This document shows positions 1 through 5,276 of a stretch of 5,276 nucleotides of DNA, piece by piece (positions within the stretch are counted from its first letter, which is position 1; each line of letters begins with the position of its first letter). Source of the stretch: Euryarchaeota archaeon UBA82. Its GTDB lineage: Archaea > Thermoplasmatota > Poseidoniia > Poseidoniales > Poseidoniaceae. The stretch is from positions 1-5,276 of the forward strand of contig DAKQ01000089.1 in NCBI GenBank assembly GCA_002496635.1, read 5' to 3'. A program made the position numbers and the translations under genes. The notes under the pieces were generated by a model. It ran no database searches. It saw nothing but the letters and a program-made list of their open reading frames with translations, and was not told the DNA's origin.

Positions 1-404
1 TGCCGTAGAGACTTGACGATTAAAGCTGATTCGAGACATTCCTCTGTGCATAGCAAAGCATCAACTCCGATATCCAATGCAAAACCTGCACCTTGCGCCT
101 CGATCGGTTGAGTGATTTGAGCAGCAACCTTTGTCGGAGTCGATTCGGTTGCAGCGAGGATGTTCTCAATTGGAATCATGGACCAATCTTCGAATGTGAG
201 AAGAATCCATTCGACGCTTCCTGCAAGACTTCTAGCCTTCATTTGAGCCGCTTCAGAATCAATATGCACGTGACCGCCAATAATCACTCCGTTCCTGTAC
301 AATACACCCTCATTTGACCATATATCATGTCCTTCATGTTCGGAAAAGGATGCATTAATACCCTCATGCTCCGTATTTCCAGGAGCATCGAGCCAAACTT
401 CCAT
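1..404 (-). CDS. aroB': 3-dehydroquinate synthase II (AroB'), 5' part only, cut by the window edge
   Basis: This enzyme oxidises and cyclises 2-amino-3,7-dideoxy-D-threo-hept-6-ulosonate (ADH) to 3-dehydroquinate with NAD+, the second step of the archaeal alternative shikimate entry, in the cytoplasm. I translated the minus strand from the ATG at 404 and found 134 open codons to the window edge. The family signature is residues 73-84, DWSMIPIENILA, matching the DW-x-IIPLEN-LIA block of DHQ synthase II. A later block, FALDIGVDALL at 108-118, matches the family's ALE-x-G-x-DGVLL segment. The start lies 9 nt after the ADH synthase stop, so the two are almost certainly co-transcribed and act in sequence. 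The N-terminus before the DW motif is about 40 residues shorter than I recall for the Methanocaldococcus enzyme. The C-terminal half is outside the window. The identification is firm because motif and neighbour agree. Confidence 0.9.
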   Translation of the reverse strand, partial: MEVWLDAPGNTEHEGINASFSEHEGHDIWSNEGVLYRNGVIIGGHVHIDSEAAQMKARSLAGSVEWILLTFEDWSMIPIENILAATESTPTKVAAQITQPIEAQGAGFALDIGVDALLCTEECLESALIVKSLR

Positions 405-408
405 GAAT

Positions 409-415
409 CTCCCTC
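409..415 (-). promoter_or_regulatory. Likely Shine-Dalgarno site of aroB'
   Basis: On the minus strand the sequence GAGGGAG lies 4 nt before the aroB' ATG at 404 and overlaps the ADH synthase stop codon (416-414). It partly matches the archaeal ribosome-binding consensus GGAGGTGA. This fits translation of an internal operon gene and supports the ATG at 404 as the start. Confidence 0.5.
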
Positions 416-1208
416 ACAGTTTCACAGCTTTCATTGCATCTTCAGCAGATGCTCCTTCATGGACGATCATCACCAGTGCCCTCGCAACTGATTCTGGTGA
501 TCTATGAGCAAAGACTTGGCGGCCCATACAAACACCCGCAGCTCCGTTTTGCATGGCTCTCTCGACCATAATTAACATCTCTCGAGTGTTCGTTTTTGCT
601 CCCCCTGCAACGAGCAAAGGAATAGGTGCTGCTGAAGTGACTTGAGAGAAAGAAGCATCATCTCCGGTCCATGTTGTCTTGCCAACATCACAGCCGATTT
701 CGAAAGCGACTCGCGCAGCATGTGCAACACCCTTTGTGACATCGCCCTCAACAATACTGAGATTTGGGCCACGAGCATAGACCATACCAAGAACTGGTAA
801 TCCAAGATGGTGACATTGGGAGGTTAGTTCGCCCATCGCCTCCAACATTGTTGCTTCTCCTTCGGAACCAATATTGACTTGGGCTGATGCTGCTAGACCT
901 CCTCTTGACTCAACTTCTGAGGCTTGTCCGACAGATACTTTCCGAGAGGCATCGGATCCACCATGCCGGGTCGATGCAGAGAAGTGGATTACCATGTTCG
1001 TGTTGCTATCTTTGCATAGATGATGGTAATGGCTTACTACGCCTTTTTGAGCGACTATTGCATCAACTCCGGCAGCAACCAACTGGCGAATGAGATCTTC
1101 TGTGTCTTCCAATCCTTGAGTTGGATAATCCGACATCCCATGATCGATAGGAATCCATACTCCTCGTCCGTTTGGAAGGAGTTGTTCAAGCCGTTCGGAC
1201 TTGTTCAT
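414..1208 (-). CDS. aroA': 2-amino-3,7-dideoxy-D-threo-hept-6-ulosonate synthase (ADH synthase, AroA')
   Basis: ADH synthase is a class I (Schiff base) aldolase that joins L-aspartate semialdehyde to a fragment from 6-deoxy-5-ketofructose 1-phosphate. It gives ADH, the first intermediate of the archaeal shikimate route, which replaces DAHP synthase. The 264-residue protein is a DeoC/FbaB-type TIM barrel. Visible landmarks are IPIDHG (19-24, Asp22), GMVYARG (141-147, Tyr144) and GKTTWTGD (176-183, Lys177). They correspond to Asp33, Tyr153 and the Schiff-base Lys184 of the Methanocaldococcus enzyme, as I recall it. VNIGS (111-115) and a phosphate-binding end AAGVCMGRQVF (223-233) also fit. I chose the ATG at 1208 because family members begin with a short helix just before the DHG strand; an in-frame ATG at 1232 would add eight residues, and neither has a clear Shine-Dalgarno. 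A plain class I fructose-bisphosphate aldolase is the alternative, but the adjacent aroB' decides for ADH synthase. Confidence 0.9.
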   Translation of the reverse strand: MNKSERLEQLLPNGRGVWIPIDHGMSDYPTQGLEDTEDLIRQLVAAGVDAIVAQKGVVSHYHHLCKDSNTNMVIHFSASTRHGGSDASRKVSVGQASEVESRGGLAASAQVNIGSEGEATMLEAMGELTSQCHHLGLPVLGMVYARGPNLSIVEGDVTKGVAHAARVAFEIGCDVGKTTWTGDDASFSQVTSAAPIPLLVAGGAKTNTREMLIMVERAMQNGAAGVCMGRQVFAHRSPESVARALVMIVHEGASAEDAMKAVKL

Positions 1209-1276
1209 GGCATGACGAGATGCTTGATACATTCAATGCTTTGCATACACTCAGTCGTCAAATCAAGTAAGCAAAT

Positions 1277-1284
1277 GATAAAAG
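1277..1284 (+). promoter_or_regulatory. Possible TATA box for the coiled-coil/DUF2135-like gene
   Basis: GATAAAAG is centred about 27 nt upstream of the ATG at 1308, the spacing expected for an archaeal TATA box driving a leaderless transcript. No Shine-Dalgarno precedes that ATG, which agrees. Read on the minus strand the same element is CTTTTATC, and it could also serve the divergent ADH synthase gene with a short leader. It is judged by eye from position and composition only. Confidence 0.35.
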
Positions 1285-1307
1285 ACACAGTATGCTTTCG
1301 GGTAATC

Positions 1308-2621
1308 ATGGACACAGGCTCCATTCTTGTTTTGAGCATCCTTGGAGGGGGCTTTATGGTCGGTGTTTGGTTCATTTTGATTCGTCGTGATGCGGCTCTT
1401 GAAGTGCGTCAGGGGATGGTGGCCGATGGTCTAAGAGCCCCAGTTCAAGGATCGAGTTTCTCAAGTGCTCGCTCTGAATTTGAGCGAAAACTCATAATGA
1501 TAGAATCTGAGCGTCGCCGGCGCAATCTTTCCGGTGGAAGCATCTCATTGATTCAACAAGAACAACAGCCAATAGAACCAGTCCAGGAGGAAGAACCTCC
1601 TGTTGAAGTGGAAGAGGTCGTTGAGGAGGAAGATAATGAAGAATCTGAAGATGACATGCTCGAACGACGCCGTCTTCGAGATGAAGAATGGGCTCGTCGT
1701 GAAGAAGAAGAAGAGCGTCGCCGCCTCGAAGAGGAAGACGCCGCACTTGCTGAACAGCAGGAGCGCCTCAAGAAAGAGCAAGAAGAGCAGGCAGAGAAGG
1801 ACCGCCTCGAAGCTGAGAAAGCCGCCGAAGAGGCACGTTTGGCCGCCGAACGAGATGCAGCAGCACAGGCCGAACGCGACGCAGAAGAAGCCGCACGACA
1901 AGCAGAACTCGCTGCAGCAGAAGAACAACGCCTTGCAGAAATTCGTGCTGCACAAGAAAAGGAAGCACTTGAACGACGAAAGGCAGCCTCACGTGCACTT
2001 GATGAACTTCGAGCACGTCTCGAGCGTGAAGGTGCTCGTTCATCCGATGTTCAAGTTTCATTGATGTGGAACAATTACAATGATCTTGATCTACACGTTG
2101 TTTGCCCGTCCGGTGAAAGAATTCACGGCGGTAACCGAAAGTCGGCTTGTGGCGGTGAACTCGATGTTGATGCCAACGTTCGACCAGACTCTCGTAAACC
2201 AGTCGAAAACGTTGTTTGGCCAGAGGGAGAAGCACCGGCAGGAACATACCAAGTATTTGCTCACTATTACAAGAAGCACAAGAAGCGACGCTCCAAGGAT
2301 CCAACAAAGTTCCAAGTTATTGCAAACGCATATGGAGATTTGATGGAGTACAGTGGTGAACTTTCCTTTGGAGAAGAAATACAACTCGTCTGTACATTCG
2401 AAGTTCCTACAATGGAAGAGCGAGAGCGAATCAAGCGAGATTTAGAGGAACAAATCCGACGCTCTGAAAGTGGTGAGGTTTCTGCTGACCAAATCCTTGC
2501 TGACGAGGCAACACCAAAGCAAGTTGAGTTTGGTGAACTTGTTGACGAGATCGAAAGTGAAATTGCAGATCAACCAGAGGACGATGGCTCTGGTGTTCCT
2601 CCAGCACCTGACTTAGATTGA
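1308..2621 (+). CDS. Membrane-anchored coiled-coil protein with a C-terminal DUF2135/YfaP-like domain
   Basis: I do not recognise a named protein; function is unknown. The 437-residue product has five parts. Residues 5-25 form one hydrophobic helix followed by Arg26-Arg27. Residues 85-117 are a Glu/Pro-rich acidic linker. Residues 117-242 are a long Glu/Arg/Ala coiled coil resembling TolA-type stalks in composition. Residues 247-367 form a beta-rich domain with NDLDLHVVCPSG (258-269), GGELDVDAN (282-290), PVENVVWP (298-305) and APAGTYQVFAHYY (309-321). This is the pattern of DUF2135/YfaP-like domains (W-x-DLDL-x-V-x-P-G, GG-x-LD-x-D, PEN-x-W, G-x-Y-x-V). An acidic tail (368-437) follows. The positive-inside rule puts the C-terminal part in the cytoplasm, but this is weak: an in-frame ATG at 1275 would add 11 residues with Lys and Arg before the helix. 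I prefer 1308 because of the TATA-like element. The frame stays open back to 1020, but that stretch overlaps aroA' and is not counted. Confidence 0.85.
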   Translation: MDTGSILVLSILGGGFMVGVWFILIRRDAALEVRQGMVADGLRAPVQGSSFSSARSEFERKLIMIESERRRRNLSGGSISLIQQEQQPIEPVQEEEPPVEVEEVVEEEDNEESEDDMLERRRLRDEEWARREEEEERRRLEEEDAALAEQQERLKKEQEEQAEKDRLEAEKAAEEARLAAERDAAAQAERDAEEAARQAELAAAEEQRLAEIRAAQEKEALERRKAASRALDELRARLEREGARSSDVQVSLMWNNYNDLDLHVVCPSGERIHGGNRKSACGGELDVDANVRPDSRKPVENVVWPEGEAPAGTYQVFAHYYKKHKKRRSKDPTKFQVIANAYGDLMEYSGELSFGEEIQLVCTFEVPTMEERERIKRDLEEQIRRSESGEVSADQILADEATPKQVEFGELVDEIESEIADQPEDDGSGVPPAPDLD

Positions 2622-2626
2622 GGCAT

Positions 2627-3739
2627 TCAGGAAAGGATGTCATCAAGACGGTCGTTCTTGAGAGCATTACGGACGCTTCGTGCAATGCGTCGTCCAGTAG
2701 ACATTCGAGTTTCATTGATATCGGAATAAGGGGAACCTCCAACGAATGGATTGGAGCCAGCAACGATTCGAGCACTGATTTCAAACACTTTGAATTCCAA
2801 AGAGTCGGTAACGATGGTTTCCAAACAGAACGGTCCAATCATTCCACGAGATTCATCCTCTAATTCAAAGGATGCTGCGACTGTTCCTTCAGCCATCTCA
2901 AAGGCCCGAGGGAGTAATGATTCACGAATAACAACCGGTTGATTTCCTGTTACAACGAAGGATGGTTCCATACCAGCTTCACGCAAATCTCGAAGGGAAC
3001 CGAGCTTGTAGAATTCGTCAACATTGGCTTCATCTCTTCGGTCCATGGAAAGAAGTTCAAGACGTCCAAGATTCTTACCCGCGTATTTACCACGACCCTG
3101 AACTTGATAGCCATCGGTTGCGAGTGGATCGAAGAAGAAGTGTATGTAGTATCGGCAACCAAGAACATATTCTTGGATGGTAAATTCTTCTTCAATGTCG
3201 ACATTTCGTCGGAAATCACGATAATCTCGAGCGATGAAATAGCCACGACCACCCTTGGCACCTGCGTATTTGACAATAACAGGTCCGTTGATATCGTGGG
3301 GGTCATCTATGACCTTAGGCATCGAACAACCTCCTTGCTCAAGCCATTGTCTCTGCCTTTCTCTACTACTTTCCCAGTGTAGAATTCCACGGTTTCCAAA
3401 AGTTGGAACTTGTAGATTTTTGAAATTCCCACTACCAAGGTATTCAACCAGTGAACCATGAGGTATAATGATCACATTGTTCTCTCTAAACCACTCTGCG
3501 TGACCCATCATTTCTTGATAGTTGTCTAGCATTAACCATTCATCAGGGTCTGCTCCAGGGAATGCTGAATAGAATCTACGTCTATTTTCGCCGACTGCAA
3601 TTCCTAGGGTTCTGAAACCTTCTTGTCGAGCTCCATGAAGGATTTGTAGAGATGAATGAGATGCGACAACACCGATAGTGATGCTATCAGGGTCATAGGA
3701 TTCGAGCCAATTTCGTAACTGTCCTATGTCTACGCCCAT
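2627..3739 (-). CDS. purP: 5-formaminoimidazole-4-carboxamide ribonucleotide synthetase (formate-dependent), PurP
   Basis: PurP is an ATP-grasp ligase that formylates AICAR with free formate and ATP, giving FAICAR, ADP and phosphate. It does the penultimate step of IMP synthesis in archaea, in place of the folate-dependent transformylase half of PurH. The 370-residue length matches the family (about 360). Recognisable blocks in order are ASHSSLQILHGARQEGF (26-42), IPHGSLVEYLG (92-102), FGNRGILHWE (114-123), the ATP-grasp strand and glycine-rich loop VIVKYAGAKGGRGYF (154-168), VTGNQPVVIRESLLP (263-277), MIGPFCLE (300-307) and FEISARIVAGSN (319-330). The ATG at 3739 places the first block where it sits in known PurP proteins. 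No Shine-Dalgarno is seen, so a leaderless message is likely. The gene converges on the coiled-coil gene with 5 nt between stops and diverges from the tryptophan dioxygenase. No truncation or frameshift was found. Confidence 0.95.
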   Translation of the reverse strand: MGVDIGQLRNWLESYDPDSITIGVVASHSSLQILHGARQEGFRTLGIAVGENRRRFYSAFPGADPDEWLMLDNYQEMMGHAEWFRENNVIIIPHGSLVEYLGSGNFKNLQVPTFGNRGILHWESSRERQRQWLEQGGCSMPKVIDDPHDINGPVIVKYAGAKGGRGYFIARDYRDFRRNVDIEEEFTIQEYVLGCRYYIHFFFDPLATDGYQVQGRGKYAGKNLGRLELLSMDRRDEANVDEFYKLGSLRDLREAGMEPSFVVTGNQPVVIRESLLPRAFEMAEGTVAASFELEDESRGMIGPFCLETIVTDSLEFKVFEISARIVAGSNPFVGGSPYSDINETRMSTGRRIARSVRNALKNDRLDDILS

Positions 3740-3759
3740 GTCGACGGCTTCTGTGTCTT

Positions 3760-3769
3760 ACTAATATCC
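3760..3769. promoter_or_regulatory. Possible shared TATA-like element between purP and the tryptophan dioxygenase
   Basis: ACTAATATCC is one of the few AT-rich spots in this divergent gap; its core TAATAT is at 3762-3767. The core is about 26 nt from the purP ATG (3739) on one side and about 26 nt from the TTG at 3791 on the other. Either or both genes could use it for near-leaderless transcription. If the dioxygenase starts at 3878 instead, its leader would be roughly 90 nt. The call rests on spacing alone. Confidence 0.3.
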
Positions 3770-3877
3770 ATTACGCAAATAGAGTACTTTTTGCTCAAAA
3801 AATTCCATGAAAAATCGACATCGGAGCACCCAAATTCATCCGTCAAGGTTTCAAGCCCTGCCTTCTCTGCATTGAAT

Positions 3878-4960
3878 ATGAGCGGGAAGACTCCCAACAG
3901 TCGGATGACCTATGGAAACTATCTACAATTGGATGAGTTACTGTCTTTGCAATCCGGGCCTGACGGCCATACGCCAGCTCCTTCAAATCATGAAATGCAT
4001 TTTATCGTGACTCACCAGGCTTTCGAGTTGTGGTTCAAGCAGATAAATAGAGAACTGGAAGATGTTTTGGTTCTGATGAATGTTGCTGAGGTCGACGAGA
4101 AGCATATACCTGTAATTGTAAGCCACCTAGAACGTTGTTCGGAAATATTCCGCTTACTGGCTTCACAATGGAAGGTTATGGAAACGCTTGCTCCTCAAGA
4201 CTTCTTGGCATTTAGAGATCGTCTTGGCACATCATCTGGGTTCGAGAGTTGGCAAATGAGGACTTTAGAGATGCTTCTCGGACTTGAATCAGAGCAAAGA
4301 ATTGGAGGAATGGACCCTATGGTGCACAACAGAAAGCTACATTCTGAAGGCAAATTAAGTGATTCTGTAATGCAAGAAATGAATCGTATTGACGAACTTC
4401 CTTCTTTGAATGAAGTCTTGCAAAGATGGCTTTCTAGAACGCCTGTCAATGGAGTGTCTGGGGATTCAAAAGTGATGCATGATTTCGTAGAGGGGCACCT
4501 CGATTCAATGAAGAAGCACGGCGAGTCAGTAATTGCTCACATGGTTAAAATCGGGCATGGTTCAGAAGAAACTGTTCGTCCAAGAATCGAATCTGGGGTC
4601 GAAGGTGCGAGAAACTTCTTGTTACCTGATGGAGAAGTATCAGCAGCTAGGGCTGGGTTGCTATTCATTGAATCCTACCGTGAATTGCCTCTACTTTCTT
4701 GGCCAAGGAGACTAATAGATACGATAGTGGATTTGGAAGAATCTATGCTTCTATTCCGCTCTCACCATGCCAGAATGGTTGAGAGAATGATTGGGCGAAG
4801 AATGGGTACTGGTGGATCTAGCGGTGTTGATTACCTAGATATGACACTGAAATATAGAATATTCACAGACTTATGGGCAGTTAGAACAATGCTGGTTAAG
4901 CGAGAAGTCCTATCAAATCCAGAGAATCCTGAATTTTATGGATATGCTTCAGAAAACTGA
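3878..4960 (+). CDS. Tryptophan 2,3-dioxygenase (heme-dependent)
   Basis: The enzyme cleaves the indole ring of L-tryptophan with O2, giving N-formylkynurenine, the first step of the kynurenine route. From the ATG at 3878 it has 360 residues. Landmarks are MTYGNYLQLDELL (10-22) and HFIVTHQAFELWFKQ (41-55). His46 matches the distal active-site His (His55 in Xanthomonas, His76 in human). AFRDRLGTSSGF (111-122) follows, with substrate-carboxylate Arg113 and Phe109. SHHARMVERMIG (295-306) carries the presumed axial heme ligand His297. GTGGSSGVDYL (310-320) carries Thr311. All key residues are present, so it should be active. Residue numbers in homologues are from memory. The frame extends upstream to a TTG at 3791, adding 29 residues without recognisable family sequence; I chose the ATG because family similarity begins just after it, but neither start has a Shine-Dalgarno. 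Arginine is mostly AGA/AGG, unlike the coiled-coil gene, hinting at transfer. It stands alone between two minus-strand genes, with no other kynurenine gene visible. Confidence 0.93.
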   Translation: MSGKTPNSRMTYGNYLQLDELLSLQSGPDGHTPAPSNHEMHFIVTHQAFELWFKQINRELEDVLVLMNVAEVDEKHIPVIVSHLERCSEIFRLLASQWKVMETLAPQDFLAFRDRLGTSSGFESWQMRTLEMLLGLESEQRIGGMDPMVHNRKLHSEGKLSDSVMQEMNRIDELPSLNEVLQRWLSRTPVNGVSGDSKVMHDFVEGHLDSMKKHGESVIAHMVKIGHGSEETVRPRIESGVEGARNFLLPDGEVSAARAGLLFIESYRELPLLSWPRRLIDTIVDLEESMLLFRSHHARMVERMIGRRMGTGGSSGVDYLDMTLKYRIFTDLWAVRTMLVKREVLSNPENPEFYGYASEN

Positions 4961-4961
4961 A

Positions 4962-5216
4962 TCATTCATCGTGTGGGTCAGTGTCGATTGGAATAAGTTC
5001 GTTATCGTATTCGTACATCGCAATTTTTAGCGGGTCTAGGACGAATCTAACGGAAGCTTCTTCCATTCCATATAGAGATACTAATTCTTCCTTAAACGCT
5101 TCACGTAGCACATCTTCAGGTGCGTTAAGCGGCGCACCCATTCCAATTTGAAGAGCACGTGCTCCGATAATTCTAGCGCGTTCAAAGCGGGTGTGGGGAT
5201 TCTTTGGCTTGACCAT
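4962..5216 (-). CDS. rpoK: DNA-directed RNA polymerase subunit K (Rpo6, RPB6/omega family)
   Basis: Rpo6 is a small core subunit that clamps the largest subunit during polymerase assembly. It is the archaeal counterpart of eukaryotic RPB6 and bacterial omega. The 84-residue protein carries the hallmark [21 protein letters not shown] (9-29), and [17 protein letters not shown] (61-77) matches the conserved DP-x-EIA...E...G-x-IPI end. Between these blocks there are about 20 more residues than I recall in other archaeal Rpo6 proteins, and the usual basic C-terminus is replaced by DTDPHDE. Its stop is 1 nt from the stop of the convergent tryptophan dioxygenase. A good Shine-Dalgarno precedes the ATG at 5216, so it is probably an internal gene of an operon entering from the right. 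Confidence 0.93.
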   Translation of the reverse strand: MVKPKNPHTRFERARIIGARALQIGMGAPLNAPEDVLREAFKEELVSLYGMEEASVRFVLDPLKIAMYEYDNELIPIDTDPHDE

Positions 5217-5221
5217 AATGA

Positions 5222-5227
5222 CACCTC
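5222..5227 (-). promoter_or_regulatory. Shine-Dalgarno site of rpoK
   Basis: On the minus strand GAGGTG lies 5 nt before the rpoK ATG and matches the centre of the archaeal consensus GGAGGTGATC. It is the best ribosome-binding site in the window. It fixes the start at 5216 and overlaps the stop of a possible upstream frame. Confidence 0.65.
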
Positions 5228-5276
5228 ATGCACAGTTCGTGCGAAGTTTGCGACCATCGTCCTGTTCTTGAACCCT
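5226..5276 (-). CDS. Possible 3' end of an unidentified gene upstream of rpoK
   Basis: From the right edge one minus-strand frame is open for 16 codons, ends in RTNCA, and stops with TGA at 5228-5226 inside the rpoK Shine-Dalgarno. That arrangement is typical of adjacent genes in an archaeal operon, and the Shine-Dalgarno suggests rpoK is not the first gene. The stretch is too short to show coding bias or family, and an open run this short is expected often by chance. It does not resemble the end of Rpo10, a common neighbour of RpoK. Confidence 0.3.
   Translation of the reverse strand, partial: RVQEQDDGRKLRTNCA

Noticed and set aside
93..317. Plus-strand open frame of 74 codons
   Set aside because: It lies wholly opposite the aroB' coding sequence, whose family motifs are clear, and its own translation shows no domain.
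1020..1307. Upstream extension of the coiled-coil gene
   Set aside because: The frame is open by chance across aroA' on the other strand. The translation has no domain, and the transmembrane helix begins just after ATG 1308.
1696..1740. GAAGAAGAAGA run as a possible simple repeat or slippage site
   Set aside because: It encodes the Glu/Arg coiled coil with mixed GAA/GAG/CGT/CGC codons; no exact tandem repeat long enough to be a microsatellite was seen.
1545..1955. Long minus-strand frames opposite the coiled coil, rich in Phe/Cys/Leu or Ser/Arg
   Set aside because: They are complements of GAA/GAG/CGN-rich codons, so the odd composition and the lack of stops are artefacts of the coiled-coil coding.
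1603..2064. Lys/Arg-rich plus-strand frame of 153 codons
   Set aside because: It is the shifted frame of the same coiled-coil sequence, without a start signal or recognisable domain.
1768..2307. Minus-strand frame of 179 codons opposite the coiled coil and DUF2135-like domain
   Set aside because: Low-complexity Leu/Val/Arg composition mirrors the sense codons; no motif supports it.
2939..3382. Plus-strand frame of 147 codons
   Set aside because: It lies opposite the ATP-grasp core of purP, which is strongly conserved, and has no family features.
1..5276. tRNA, rRNA, CRISPR array, insertion sequence, phage or defence genes
   Set aside because: No cloverleaf, spaced direct repeats, terminal inverted repeats or transposase-like protein was found by eye. 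Almost all of the sequence is accounted for by the listed genes.

Overview
The window reads as archaeal chromosome. Four genes belong to families that are wholly or mainly archaeal: PurP (formate-dependent purine biosynthesis), RNA polymerase subunit Rpo6/RpoK, and an AroA'/AroB' pair (ADH synthase and 3-dehydroquinate synthase II) for the alternative start of the shikimate pathway. The moderate GC content, mixed ATG use with weak or absent Shine-Dalgarno signals on lead genes, very tight gene packing and the presence of a tryptophan 2,3-dioxygenase would suit a mesophilic euryarchaeon such as Marine Group II (Poseidoniales). That lineage is an inference and needs a phylogeny.

Layout. On the minus strand, reading right to left, 1208-414 is ADH synthase, followed after 9 nt by the 5' part of DHQ synthase II, which runs off the left edge at 404-1. 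Diverging from ADH synthase, 1308-2621 (+) encodes a membrane-anchored protein: one N-terminal transmembrane helix, an acidic linker, a charged coiled coil of about 125 residues, a C-terminal DUF2135/YfaP-like beta domain and an acidic tail. It converges on purP (3739-2627, -) with only 5 nt between the stop codons. purP diverges from a heme-dependent tryptophan 2,3-dioxygenase (3878-4960, +, possibly starting at TTG 3791). The dioxygenase in turn converges on rpoK (5216-4962, -) with 1 nt between stops. The last 50 nt may hold the 3' end of a gene upstream of rpoK.

How the genes relate. The AroA'/AroB' pair is a clear two-step operon: it makes 3-dehydroquinate from aspartate semialdehyde and a deoxy-ketohexose phosphate, without DAHP synthase. 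PurP acts near the end of IMP synthesis. RpoK is a core transcription subunit. The coiled-coil protein and the dioxygenase are single genes on the opposite strand to this housekeeping set. The dioxygenase also differs in arginine codon use, which hints at acquisition.

No RNA gene, CRISPR array, insertion sequence, or stretch over 300 nt without a gene was seen. The items most worth following up are the architecture of the coiled-coil/DUF2135-like protein, the 'long', animal-like form of the tryptophan dioxygenase, and an apparent insertion in RpoK.
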